DNA from: REBR01 sp033721915
GTDB taxonomy: Bacteria > Pseudomonadota > Gammaproteobacteria > Pseudomonadales > Oleiphilaceae
Direction of reading: 5' to 3'
Assembly (NCBI GenBank): GCA_033721915.1
Contig: JAWWAC010000013.1
Span: 1 to 64,000, forward strand
DNA: 64,000 nt
Numbering within the stretch: position 1 is the first letter of the stretch; every line of letters begins with the position of its first letter. Made by a program: the position numbers and the translations under genes. Under the pieces are notes generated by a model that was given only the letters and a program-made list of their open reading frames with translations, was not told where the DNA came from and did no database searches. Positions 15,880 through 24,540 of the stretch are shown here, piece after piece.

Positions 15880-17070
15880 TCAGCCCTGGGTCAGGCTGTT
15901 GGCCGCCGCCACCGCAGAGGCCCAGGCCCACTGGAAATTGTGTCCACCCAGATGGCCGGCGACATCCAGCACCTCGCCGATAAAATACAGGTTGGGCTGG
16001 TCCAGTGCGGCCATGGTCTTGGAGGAAATCTCCCGGGTGTCCACACCCCCCAGAGTCACTTCGGCGGTGCGGTAGCCTTCGGTGCCGGAGGGTTTCAGTG
16101 TCCAGTGGCCCAGGTCCTGTGCCATGCGTTCCAGGTCCTGGTTGCTGCAGGACTGGAAAGGACTGGGCCATGGGTGCATCTCGCTGAAGGCCTTGGCGAA
16201 GCGTTTGGGCAGCTGTTTTTCCAGGAACTGGGCCGGTGTCTGGGTCGGGTGTTTCTTGCGCTGCGTCATCAGCGCCTCTGGCAGGGTTGCCTCCGGCAGC
16301 AGATTGATTTCCAGAGCCTGCCCCGGCTGCCAGTAGCTGGAGATCTGGAGCATGGAAGGGCCGCTCAGGCCACGGTGGGTGATCAGCATGGGCTCGCGGA
16401 AGGCGGTGCCGCCACAGCGGACTGTCACCGGGCAGCTGACACCGGAGAGGGGGGCGAGCTGCTCTTTCATTGCCGGGTCCAGCGTGAAGGGGACCAGCCC
16501 CGCCCGGGTGGGCAGCACCTTCAGGCCGAACTGGCGGGCCAGCTCGTAGCCAAAGCCGGTGGCGCCCATGGTGGGGATGGACAGGCCGCCACTGGCCACC
16601 ACCAGATTGGCGCAGTGCAGTGTGCCGCCGCTGGTCTCCAGTGTGAAGCCCTGGCCACGGCGGGCCACTGAGCGCACCTCGGTCTTGCAGCGCAGGTCCA
16701 CTCCGGCCCAGTCGCACTCCGTCAGCAGCATATCGAGGATGGCCTTGCTGGAGTCGCTGCAGAACAGCTGCCCGGCGGCCTTCTCTTCGTGGCCGATGCC
16801 GTGGCGCTCCACCATGTCGAGAAAATCCCAGGGGCTGTAGCGTTTCAGTGCCGAGATGCAGAAGCGGGGGTTGTCCGAGAGAAAATTGGCGGGGCTGCAG
16901 TTGAGGTTGGTGAAGTTGCAGCGGCCACCGCCGGACATGAGGATTTTGCGACCGGGTTTGCCGGAACGTTCAATAAGGATCACCCGCTGGCCACCGTAGG
17001 CGGCGGTCAGTGCGCACATCAGCCCGGCGGCACCGGCGCCGATAATGATGCTGTCCGCTGTGTCTGCCAT
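15880..17070 (-). CDS. HI0933/BaiN-family NAD(P)/FAD-dependent oxidoreductase
   Basis: A 396-residue flavoprotein of the YhiN/HI0933 family. The N-terminal dinucleotide-binding motif IIIGAGAAGLMCA lies at 8-20, the FAD-binding GRKILMSGGGRCNFTN at about 41-56, and the C-terminal GEVLDVAGHLGGHNFQWAWASG-like segment closes the FAD site. The physiological reaction is unknown in most bacteria. The ATG at 17070 is preferred because it starts at the usual family N-terminus; the frame extends 32 codons further upstream without family features. Convergent with the TPR gene. Confidence 0.9.
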   Translation of the reverse strand: MADTADSIIIGAGAAGLMCALTAAYGGQRVILIERSGKPGRKILMSGGGRCNFTNLNCSPANFLSDNPRFCISALKRYSPWDFLDMVERHGIGHEEKAAGQLFCSDSSKAILDMLLTECDWAGVDLRCKTEVRSVARRGQGFTLETSGGTLHCANLVVASGGLSIPTMGATGFGYELARQFGLKVLPTRAGLVPFTLDPAMKEQLAPLSGVSCPVTVRCGGTAFREPMLITHRGLSGPSMLQISSYWQPGQALEINLLPEATLPEALMTQRKKHPTQTPAQFLEKQLPKRFAKAFSEMHPWPSPFQSCSNQDLERMAQDLGHWTLKPSGTEGYRTAEVTLGGVDTREISSKTMAALDQPNLYFIGEVLDVAGHLGGHNFQWAWASAVAAANSLTQG

Positions 17071-17205
17071 GGACGGGCCCCGGGGTCTGGTGTCAGTACG
17101 ATTTCGGTCAATCAGGGAAAGGGCGCAGACGAAAACGCCGGGCACTGGGCCCGGCGTCCGATGCATGGGACTGGCTGCCTGTGGTGCCCCTGAGGCACCC
17201 CCGGA

Positions 17206-17529
17206 TCAGCGCTCCAGGTACTGGAGCTTGCCCTTGACCCCGTCCCACTCTTCCGCGTCTTCGGGTGGGTCTTTTTTCTCGGTGATATTGGTGAACTCCG
17301 CGCTCAGCTCGGCATTCAGCTCGATGAACTTCTCCTGACCCTCGGGCAGCTCGTCTTCCGAGAAGATCGCCTCGGCGGGGCACTCGGGCTCGCACAGGGC
17401 GCAGTCGATGCACTCATCCGGGTCGATCACGAGAAAGTTGGGCCCCTCGTAAAAGCAGTCCACCGGGCAGACTTCCACGCAGTCCGTGTATTTGCACTTG
17501 ATGCAGTTTTCGGTAACGACAAAGGTCAT
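17206..17529 (-). CDS. fdxA: 7Fe ferredoxin FdxA
   Basis: A 107-residue ferredoxin with a [3Fe-4S] and a [4Fe-4S] cluster. The N-terminal cysteines are C9, C12, C17 and C21, and the second group is CIDCALCEPEC. The C-terminal acidic extension is typical of FdxA proteins from Azotobacter and Pseudomonas. AGGAA lies upstream of the ATG at 17529. Lying next to mutS is also the arrangement in Pseudomonas. It carries low-potential electrons in the cytosol; its partner is not defined here. Confidence 0.95.
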   Translation of the reverse strand: MTFVVTENCIKCKYTDCVEVCPVDCFYEGPNFLVIDPDECIDCALCEPECPAEAIFSEDELPEGQEKFIELNAELSAEFTNITEKKDPPEDAEEWDGVKGKLQYLER

Positions 17530-17777
17530 GATCAGTTCCTGATAATCAGCCGGGAATCCAGAGGGATGGCGAGTCAATGGCGCGATATTGTAAGGGTGCC
17601 CCACAGGGGGTGCAAGCGCGCCCGGCACAACCGGCCTGTCATTGGTCGGTTACAGCGCCGGTGTCTGCACAGGCCATCCAGTAAAACCCATTCTAGGCGG
17701 TCATTTTTGCGGGGTAAAACGATTTATGGCAATTGCCTTTATCGGTTAATCCGCTTTCGACTTTTTCATTGTCGCCT

Positions 17778-20384
17778 TTACCCGTCGTCAGATCCCAGCC
17801 GCTGGCGCAGTGCTCCCTGCAGCTGATAGAGCTGTTCCAGCGCCTGACGGGGGGAGAGGTCGTCCAGTGCCAGTGCCAGCAGGCTTTCCTCTTCCGGCGA
17901 GGGTTGCAGGCTGGCGAACATGTCCGCCTGCAGTCCGCCGAAGGCCGGAGTTGTCATGGGCGCGCTCTGGGTCTGGCCGCTGTTCTCCAGCTGCTGGAGT
18001 TTCTGCCGGGCGCTGCGGATCACCTCCTGTGGCACACCGGCCAGCTGGGCCACCTGGAGGCCGTAGCTCTGGCTGGCAGGGCCTTCGTGGACGCTGTGCA
18101 GGAAGACAATGCGGTCTTCGTGCTCGGTGGCGGTAAGGTGCACGTTGCGCGCCGCCGGGGCCTGCTCAGGCAGTGCCGTGAGCTCGAAATAGTGGGTGGC
18201 AAAGAGGGTGTAGCAGTGCAGCTCCAGTGCCAGCCGCTCCGCCGCCGCCCAGGCCAGTGACAGGCCGTCGAAGGTGCTGGTGCCACGGCCCACCTCGTCC
18301 ATCAGCACCAGTGACTCGGTGGTGGCGTTGTGCAGGATATTGGCGGTCTCGGTCATTTCCACCATAAAGGTGGAGCGCCCGCCGGCGATGTCGTCGGAGG
18401 AACCCATGCGGGTAAAGATCCGGTCCAGTGGCCCCAGGCGGGTCCTTTCGGCGGGCACAAAGCTGCCGGTGTAGGCCAGCAGGGCGATCAGGGCGGTCTG
18501 GCGCATGTAGGTGGACTTGCCGCCCATGTTGGGGCCGGTGATCACCAGCATGCGCCGCTCGCTGTCCAGGTGCAGATCGTTGGGCACGAAGGGGTCTTCC
18601 AGCAGGGCCTCCACCACCGGATGGCGCCCCTGGGCGATTTCCAGCCCCGGCTCGTCGCTCAGCTCCGGGCGGTTGAAGCGCAGTGTCTGTGCCCGCTCGG
18701 CGAAGTTGGCCAGAACGTCTGTCTCCGCCAGTGCCCTGGCGCTGTCCTGCAGTGAGGCCAGGTCTTCGGCGATGCGCTCGAGAAGCTCGTAGTAGAGGGC
18801 TTTCTCCCGGGTCAGTGCGCGGCTCTTGGCACTCAGTGCCCGGTCCTCGAAGGTTTTCAGCTCCGGGGTGATAAAGCGCTCGGCGTTTTTCAGTGTCTGA
18901 CGGCGGATGTATTCCGTGGGAGCGTGCTCGGCCTGGGCCCGGCTGATCTCGATGAAATACCCGTGCACCCGGTTGTAGCCCACCTTCAGTGTGCTGATGC
19001 CGGTGCGTTCCCGCTCACGCTCCTCCAGCTCACGCAGAAAGGCGCCGGCGTTCTCGCTCAGCCCCTGCAGCTCGTCCAGCTCGCTGTCGTAGCCGGGGCG
19101 GATCACGCCACCGTCACGGACCACCACCGGCGGGTTGTCGATAATGGCCTTCTCCAGCAGGGCGCTCAGTTGCGGATACTCGGCGATGGCATCGGACAGG
19201 GCCTGTATCCTGGGGCTCTCCACCGCCGCCAGGTGCAGCTGCAGTGTCGGCAACTGGGCCAGTGCATCCCGCAGTCGGGCCAGGTCCCTCGGGCGGGCCG
19301 AGCGCAATCCGATGCGTGAGAGAATCCGCTCGATATCACCAATGGCCTTGAGGCTCTCGTTCACCGGCTCGTGCTGGCCCCCCTCCATCAGCGCCTGCAC
19401 CGACTCCAGCCGGGCATTCACGGCCTGACGGTCGCGCAGTGGCCGGTTCAGCCAGCGCCGCAGCAGCCGTGCCCCCATGGCGGTGGCGGTGCGGTCCATG
19501 ACCCAGGCCAGTGTGTGCTGGTGGCCACCGGTCATGTTGGTGTCGATTTCCAGGTTGTGGCGGCTGGCGGCGTCCAGGATGACGCTCTCCTCGCGCCGCT
19601 CCCGGCTGAGCTTGCGGATATGGGGCAGGTTGTTGCGCTGGGTGTCCCGGGCGTACTGCAGCAGGCAGCCCGCCGCCTGCAGGGCCAGTGTCAGGTCCTG
19701 GCAGTCAAAGCCGCTGAGGTCCTTCACCTGCAGCTGCTGGGTGATCAGCCGCCGTGCACTGTCCGCCTCGAACAGCCAGGGCCCCTGGCGGCGCACGCCG
19801 TTGTGCCCGGCCAGCAGCTCCCGGTAGGGGAAGTCCTCGCTGATGAGGATCTCCGCCGGGCGCAGGCGCTGCAGCTCCCCCTGCAGTGCCTCCTCACCGG
19901 TCAGCTCCTGCACCGCGAAGTGCCCCGATGAGATGTCCAGTGTGGCCAGTCCGAAACGCTCCCGGTGGCTGTAGAGGGCCATCAGGAGGTTGTCCCGTCG
20001 CTCCTCCAGAAAGGCCTCGTCGCTGAGGGTGCCCGGGGTCACAATGCGCACCACCTTACGCTCCACCGGCCCCTTGCTGGTGGCCGGGTCGCCGATCTGC
20101 TCGCAGATGGCAATGGAATGCCCGCCGCGCACCAGACGGGCGATGTAGTTCTCCGCCGAATGGTAGGGCACACCGGCCATGGGAATGGGCTGTCCGCCGG
20201 ACTGGCCGCGGGCGGTGAGGGTAATGTCCAGCAGCTCCGAGGCCTTGCGGGCGTCGTCGTAGAACAGCTCGTAGAAGTCCCCCATGCGGTAGAACAGCAG
20301 CTCATCCGGGTGCTCCACCTTGAGCTTGAGGTATTGCTGCATCATGGGCGTATGGTGTTTGAGATCGGCGTCGGTTACGGACAT
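17778..20384 (-). CDS. mutS: DNA mismatch repair protein MutS
   Basis: An 868-residue MutS (E. coli 853). The mismatch-reading F37-Y38-E39 is present in MGDFYELF. The C-terminal ATPase has GPNMGGKSTYMRQ (Walker A), FMVEMTET, LVMDEVGRGTSTFDG (Walker B) and FATHYFELT. It recognises mismatches and recruits MutL, which is not in the window. The ATG at 20384 gives the normal N-terminus; a frame to 20465 adds 27 residues without family match. The ribosome site is weak (AGGAAA, rather far). It diverges from cinA. Confidence 0.97.
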   Translation of the reverse strand: MSVTDADLKHHTPMMQQYLKLKVEHPDELLFYRMGDFYELFYDDARKASELLDITLTARGQSGGQPIPMAGVPYHSAENYIARLVRGGHSIAICEQIGDPATSKGPVERKVVRIVTPGTLSDEAFLEERRDNLLMALYSHRERFGLATLDISSGHFAVQELTGEEALQGELQRLRPAEILISEDFPYRELLAGHNGVRRQGPWLFEADSARRLITQQLQVKDLSGFDCQDLTLALQAAGCLLQYARDTQRNNLPHIRKLSRERREESVILDAASRHNLEIDTNMTGGHQHTLAWVMDRTATAMGARLLRRWLNRPLRDRQAVNARLESVQALMEGGQHEPVNESLKAIGDIERILSRIGLRSARPRDLARLRDALAQLPTLQLHLAAVESPRIQALSDAIAEYPQLSALLEKAIIDNPPVVVRDGGVIRPGYDSELDELQGLSENAGAFLRELEERERERTGISTLKVGYNRVHGYFIEISRAQAEHAPTEYIRRQTLKNAERFITPELKTFEDRALSAKSRALTREKALYYELLERIAEDLASLQDSARALAETDVLANFAERAQTLRFNRPELSDEPGLEIAQGRHPVVEALLEDPFVPNDLHLDSERRMLVITGPNMGGKSTYMRQTALIALLAYTGSFVPAERTRLGPLDRIFTRMGSSDDIAGGRSTFMVEMTETANILHNATTESLVLMDEVGRGTSTFDGLSLAWAAAERLALELHCYTLFATHYFELTALPEQAPAARNVHLTATEHEDRIVFLHSVHEGPASQSYGLQVAQLAGVPQEVIRSARQKLQQLENSGQTQSAPMTTPAFGGLQADMFASLQPSPEEESLLALALDDLSPRQALEQLYQLQGALRQRLGSDDG

Positions 20385-20496
20385 GATGGGAGGCAGTTTC
20401 CTGGGTTGTATCCGGTGCCGGGCTGACCGGATTGGGGTTCCGTGAATGGAGCCGATTGTAGACATTCAGCCCCTTGATTGAAACGGAGGTGAGGCG

Positions 20497-21003
20497 ATGG
20501 CCAGTGTCAGTGACGAGCACCTGCGGGAGAGTGCGGCCAGTCTGGGCTGTCTGCTGCGTGACCGGAGCCTGATGATCTCGGCCGCGGAGTCCTGCACCGG
20601 TGGCTGGATCAGCAAGGCGCTGACGGACAACGCCGGCAGCTCCGATTATGTGGGGGTCGGCCTTGTGACCTATTCCAACGAGGCCAAGCAGACCCTGCTG
20701 GGGGTCAGCCAGCAGGATCTGTCGGAATTCGGTGCCGTCAGTGAGGCGGTGGTGCGGCAGATGGTCACTGGCACACTGCGGCTGACCGGGGCGGACCTGG
20801 CGGTGGCGGTCAGCGGCGTGGCCGGTCCCGGCGGAGGCAGTGAGGACAAGCCCGTGGGGCGGGTGTGGTTTGCCTGGGGCAACCGTCAGGGGCTGCTGGA
20901 GGCTCGCTGCTGTCAGTTCCGGGGGGATCGTAATGGGGTGCGCAGCGAGTCTGTGGCCTTTGCCCTGGAAGCGGTGCGGGAATTTGTCCAACGTGAGCAT
21001 TGA
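20497..21003 (+). CDS. pncC: Nicotinamide-nucleotide amidase, CinA C-terminal type
   Basis: A 168-residue stand-alone CinA C-terminal domain, which deamidates NMN to nicotinate mononucleotide in pyridine nucleotide recycling. Family motifs are AAESCTGGWISKALTDNAGSS, GLVTYSNEAK and SGVAGPGGGSEDKPVGRVWFA. GGAGGTGA gives an excellent ribosome site. Its stop codon overlaps the -35 box of the recA promoter, so recA has its own start but may also be reached by readthrough. The same order is found in Pseudomonas. Confidence 0.94.
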   Translation: MASVSDEHLRESAASLGCLLRDRSLMISAAESCTGGWISKALTDNAGSSDYVGVGLVTYSNEAKQTLLGVSQQDLSEFGAVSEAVVRQMVTGTLRLTGADLAVAVSGVAGPGGGSEDKPVGRVWFAWGNRQGLLEARCCQFRGDRNGVRSESVAFALEAVREFVQREH

Positions 21004-21028
21004 AACCCCCTGAGGGTCTAGGCATAAT
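21000..21028 (+). promoter_or_regulatory. recA sigma-70 promoter
   Basis: TTGAAA (21000-21005), exactly 17 bases, CATAAT (21023-21028). The -35 overlaps the cinA stop codon. The LexA box begins at the last base of the -10. Confidence 0.8.
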
Positions 21029-21047
21029 ACTGTTCAGGCGTACAGTT
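21028..21047 (+). promoter_or_regulatory. LexA box of recA
   Basis: CTGT (21030-21033), eight bases, ACAG (21042-21045), with TA on the left and TT on the right. Directly downstream of the recA -10, so repressor would block the start of transcription. Confidence 0.85.
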
Positions 21048-21120
21048 ACCGGCGGCGCTGCGGCACACTTACAGCGGCCAGACATTCGCAACATCCACCA
21101 GACACAGGTAGGCAGACACA

Positions 21121-22251
21121 ATGGAAGAGAATCGCAAAAAAGCACTGGGTGCGGCGCTGTCGCAGATTGAACGCCAGTTCGGCAAGGGCGCCGTGATGAA
21201 AATGGGGGATCAGCCCCGTGAAGCCATGCCTTCCGTTTCCACAGGCTCACTGGGGCTGGACGTGGCCCTGGGTATTGGCGGTCTGCCACTGGGCCGTGTG
21301 GTGGAAATCTACGGCCCGGAGAGCTCCGGCAAGACCACACTGACCCTTCAGGTGATTGCCGAGGCCCAGAAGGCGGGTAAGACCTGTGCCTTTGTGGACG
21401 CCGAGCACGCACTGGACCCCATCTACGCCGAGAAGCTGGGCGTGGACGTGGACGAGCTGCTGGTTTCACAGCCCGACACCGGCGAGCAGGCCCTGGAAAT
21501 CTGCGACATGCTGGTGCGCTCCGGCGCCGTGGATGTGGTCATTGTGGACTCCGTGGCGGCACTGACCCCCAAGGCGGAAATCGAAGGGGAAATGGGCGAC
21601 TCCCACGTGGGCCTGCAGGCCCGCCTGATGTCACAGGCTCTGCGCAAGCTCACCGCCAGTGTCAAAACCGCCAACACCATGCTGGTGTTCATCAACCAGA
21701 TCCGCATGAAGATCGGCGTCATGTTCGGCAACCCGGAGACCACCACCGGCGGTAACGCCCTGAAATTTTACGCCTCTGTGCGCCTGGACATCCGCCGCAT
21801 CGGCGCGGTCAAGGACGGTGACGAGGTCACCGGCAACGAGACCCGTGTGAAGGTGGTCAAGAACAAGTGCGCGCCGCCATTCCGCCAGGCGGAATTCCAG
21901 ATCATGTACGGCACCGGTATCAACCGCCTGGGCGAGGTGATTGATATGGGGGTCAAGGAAGGTCTGGTGGAGAAGTCCGGTGCCTGGTACAGCTACAAGG
22001 GCGACAAGATCGGCCAGGGCAAGGCCAATGCTGGCAAGTTCCTCAAGGACAACCCGGCCATTGCCGAGGAAATCGAAACCGAGCTGCGCCGCCGCCTGAT
22101 GCCCCAGCCGGAAACCCCGGAACAGGCGGAGGCCCGCATCGCCGAGAAGGCGGAAAAGAAGGCCGCCAACCAGAAGCAGCTGGATGAGCAGTCCGCAGCG
22201 AAGAAAGGCGTCGGCAAGAAGGCCACCGCCAACAGCCAGGACCTGCTCTGA
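21121..22251 (+). CDS. recA: Recombinase RecA
   Basis: A 376-residue RecA, somewhat longer than E. coli (353) through a C-terminal extension rich in Glu, Ala and Lys. Walker A is GPESSGKTT at 65-73; Walker B VIVDSVAALTPKAEIEGEMGD and loop L2 MFGNPETTTGGNALKFYASVR are intact. It forms the strand-exchange filament and triggers LexA self-cleavage. SOS control is shown by the promoter and LexA box upstream. The usual recX does not follow; a yheU-type gene starts two bases after the stop. Confidence 0.98.
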   Translation: MEENRKKALGAALSQIERQFGKGAVMKMGDQPREAMPSVSTGSLGLDVALGIGGLPLGRVVEIYGPESSGKTTLTLQVIAEAQKAGKTCAFVDAEHALDPIYAEKLGVDVDELLVSQPDTGEQALEICDMLVRSGAVDVVIVDSVAALTPKAEIEGEMGDSHVGLQARLMSQALRKLTASVKTANTMLVFINQIRMKIGVMFGNPETTTGGNALKFYASVRLDIRRIGAVKDGDEVTGNETRVKVVKNKCAPPFRQAEFQIMYGTGINRLGEVIDMGVKEGLVEKSGAWYSYKGDKIGQGKANAGKFLKDNPAIAEEIETELRRRLMPQPETPEQAEARIAEKAEKKAANQKQLDEQSAAKKGVGKKATANSQDLL

Positions 22252-22253
22252 CC

Positions 22254-22556
22254 GTGTTGATTCCCGCCGACTCCCTCTCCGCCGAGGCCCTTGAGGGCCT
22301 GGTGGAGGAGTACTGCATGCGCGAGCACGGCTGCAACGAGGTGGACAGCCCACTGGACGCCCACAAGGCCACTGTTCACCGCAAGCTGCGCAGTGGCGAG
22401 CTACTGGTGATGTACACCCCGGGCAACCCCAATCAGGTGGCCTCACTGGTAACCCGGGATCAGGTTCGCGCCTGGGAGCAGGAGCAGTCCTCTCCCGGTG
22501 ACGACGCTCTGACAGTGGATGCCGACGGTGGCTACCATGGCAGTGGCTTTCCCTGA
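22254..22556 (+). CDS. yheU: YheU/UPF0270 family protein
   Basis: A 100-residue protein starting with GTG two bases after recA. The N-terminal MLIPADSLSAEALEGLVEEYCMREG-like segment and the following helix match UPF0270 (E. coli YheU, 72 residues); the last 25 residues are extra. Its function is unknown. It has no separate ribosome site, so it is probably translated by coupling to recA and would then be SOS-induced. A strong terminator follows. Confidence 0.85.
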   Translation: MLIPADSLSAEALEGLVEEYCMREHGCNEVDSPLDAHKATVHRKLRSGELLVMYTPGNPNQVASLVTRDQVRAWEQEQSSPGDDALTVDADGGYHGSGFP

Positions 22557-22591
22557 GCCGCCCGGCTCTCCCTCCTTGATAACCCCCTTTA

Positions 22592-22616
22592 AAGAGCGGC
22601 CATGGCCGCTCTTTTT
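22592..22616 (+). terminator. Rho-independent terminator after recA-yheU
   Basis: AAGAGCGGCC-AT-GGCCGCTCTT followed by TTT: a 10-pair GC-rich stem with a T run. Confidence 0.9.
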
Positions 22617-22746
22617 GTATCTCCCCCGGTGTTGACTGGCCCAACCGGCGTTCCGTCTTGCGGGGTCGGCAGCCCCCGGCACGCCGTGACTGATCGCCAC
22701 CCGCCCATGGTAAACTACCGGTAATCCACCAAGACAAGGAGCGGCA

Positions 22747-23433
22747 ATGGGCATCTGGGAGATACTGGGCATCGCCCCCACCCGTGATCGCGCTGCCATC
22801 AAACAGGCGTACGAGCAGCAGAAGAAATTCTCCGACCCGGACAACGACCGGGAAACCTGGCAGAGCCTGCAGGAGGCCTACCGGGAGGCCATGCTGTACG
22901 CCGGTGACAGTGAGTCGATGCGTTTCTCCGAGCCGGCATCACCGGCTACGGCCAAGCAGGCGCCGGTCTCGGCCGAGGCGGAAATGGCTGCGGGGCGGGT
23001 GATGGCGGAGCTGGAGACCGTTTACAGCAATCCCGCCTGGCGCCACGATCTGCAGCGCTGGCGTGCCCAGCTGGAAAGCGAGCGGGCCCACGGGGAAGGG
23101 GTGACCGAGCAGCTGCGTTTCCAGGTGTTTGACTTTCTCTCCCGGCAGCCGGATCAGGAGGAGAGCCTGCCGGACTCCCGTGTGCTGGACTATCTGGACC
23201 AGCGCCTCGGCTGGAACGGCCACCGCCAGGCCCTTGAGGCGCGTTTCGGCGAGCGTCGGGTCAGCCGGATTCTGGGCTCTGGGCAGCCCACAGGGCCGGA
23301 GGATGCGCTGGCGAATGGCGAGAACCAGGAGCTGGAAGGGCAGGTGCCCCAGGGGCTGGGCATTGCCCTGATCGGCTGGGTGGTGGCGCTGATGATACTC
23401 ACCGTGGTGTTTGGTGAGCTTATGGGAGGCTGA
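22747..23433 (+). CDS. J-domain-like protein with C-terminal membrane anchor
   Basis: A 228-residue protein. Residues 1-50 resemble a degenerate J domain (IWEILGIAPTRDRAAIKQAYEQQ, WQSLQEAYREAM), but the HPD tripeptide needed to stimulate Hsp70 is absent; the equivalent stretch reads SDPDND. The middle is charged and helical. Residues about 205-225 (GLGIALIGWVVALMILTVVFG) form one membrane segment, so most of the protein would face the cytosol. AAGGAG precedes the ATG. A specific function cannot be assigned. Confidence 0.75.
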   Translation: MGIWEILGIAPTRDRAAIKQAYEQQKKFSDPDNDRETWQSLQEAYREAMLYAGDSESMRFSEPASPATAKQAPVSAEAEMAAGRVMAELETVYSNPAWRHDLQRWRAQLESERAHGEGVTEQLRFQVFDFLSRQPDQEESLPDSRVLDYLDQRLGWNGHRQALEARFGERRVSRILGSGQPTGPEDALANGENQELEGQVPQGLGIALIGWVVALMILTVVFGELMGG

Positions 23434-23456
23434 GAGCACTGGTCAGTGCGGTGCCA

Positions 23457-23987
23457 CTACGGGGTCTGTTTCCGGGCTTTCTGCCGGTACATGGCTTCAA
23501 TGCGCGACAGGGCATTGTCGAGCCGGCGGCAATAGGCATGGCGGTAGGCACAATACAGAAAGCGGATGCCCAACCGGTAGCCGCCGCCGCTGGCCGGGGC
23601 CCTGGTGACCACCTCGGCCTGGACACCGGACTGGGTGATGTACTGGCCCTGGAAGTCCAGGCTGATTCGGGTGCCCCTGGGCAGGGGGGCAGGGCTGACC
23701 AGTGCCACGCCGTAGCGGTTGATGTCCAGACAGCGCGTCTTGAGGGACCAGCGCATTAACCCCAGGCAACGGCGGCGGTTGAGCGTGACGGAGAGACCAT
23801 GGGCCCGGAAGCGGGACTTGATGCGCTGCTCTTCATGCCGACTGTGTTGAGGAGTGTACGGGCTGCGATGGCCAGGGGGGTCGTGCCGGGCCGTCTGTTG
23901 ACCGGCATGTTGAGCCGGAGCAGAAGCGGGCTTGCGAGCGGGCCTGTGTTCCCTGATGCGCACCGGACCCAGTGACTGAGTACTCAT
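23457..23987 (-). CDS. PilZ-domain protein
   Basis: A 176-residue protein with a basic, proline-rich N-terminal half and a PilZ-like C-terminal half: NRRRCLG, CLDINRYGVALVSPAPLPRGTRI (the D/NxSxxG region in a variant form), then GGGYRLGIRF. PilZ domains bind cyclic-di-GMP. The classic RxxxR is represented only by clustered arginines, so ligand binding is uncertain. The start at 23987 is chosen for AGGGAA five bases upstream; another ATG lies four codons earlier. Confidence 0.72.
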   Translation of the reverse strand: MSTQSLGPVRIREHRPARKPASAPAQHAGQQTARHDPPGHRSPYTPQHSRHEEQRIKSRFRAHGLSVTLNRRRCLGLMRWSLKTRCLDINRYGVALVSPAPLPRGTRISLDFQGQYITQSGVQAEVVTRAPASGGGYRLGIRFLYCAYRHAYCRRLDNALSRIEAMYRQKARKQTP

Positions 23988-24109
23988 GGTTCCCTGCATA
24001 GAAAGCCTGTCTTTGTTTTTCTGGGATAACCCAGTCTAAAGAGGGCAGGCCTTGTAAGCGAACCCGTCAGGGTAAAACTGTGATGCAGTTCACATGATTG
24101 CCTGGGGCG

Positions 24110-24391
24110 TCAGGCCCGGGTGTCCAGATTGCGGCCCAGGTTGTCTTCCAGCCGGCCTGGGCGGCCATGGCGGTCTTCCAGCAGGAGGGGGCGGCGCCTG
24201 TCCTGTCGGCGGCGGCGGTCCGGCCCCTTGTGCTGCTTCTGTGAGCGGCGACGGTCGCTCTGTCGGCGGCGCTCTGCCACCGCGCGCTCACTGATGCCGC
24301 TGGGGGTGTCAGTGGCTTCCGCCTGACGGGCCCGATTGCCGGTCTGGCCCGGCAGCGGGCGGTAAGCACGTGTATCTCTTGGAATTTCCAT
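24110..24391 (-). CDS. Small arginine-rich hypothetical protein
   Basis: A 93-residue very basic protein whose middle is dominated by arginine runs (ERRRQSDRRRSQKQ, DRRRRQDRRR). AGGAC lies seven bases upstream of the ATG. No family I can name; arginine-rich short proteins of this look are common in this bacterial group, which supports that it is expressed, but low complexity makes it uncertain. Confidence 0.5.
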   Translation of the reverse strand: MEIPRDTRAYRPLPGQTGNRARQAEATDTPSGISERAVAERRRQSDRRRSQKQHKGPDRRRRQDRRRPLLLEDRHGRPGRLEDNLGRNLDTRA

Positions 24392-24540
24392 CACGGCGTC
24401 CTGAATTGTTCAATCCCTGATCAATCTATCGACCTTGACGAGCGAAACTTTAGCGCCCCGGGCGCAGTGACTGCAAAGCGTTGCTTTTGCGTTACAATAG
24501 TCCCCCTAACGCCTATGCCCAGCCATTGAATCAGGAATCC

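Noticed and set aside
21631..22737. Long open frame antisense to recA and yheU
   Set aside because: Shadow of the recA coding sequence in a high-GC genome.
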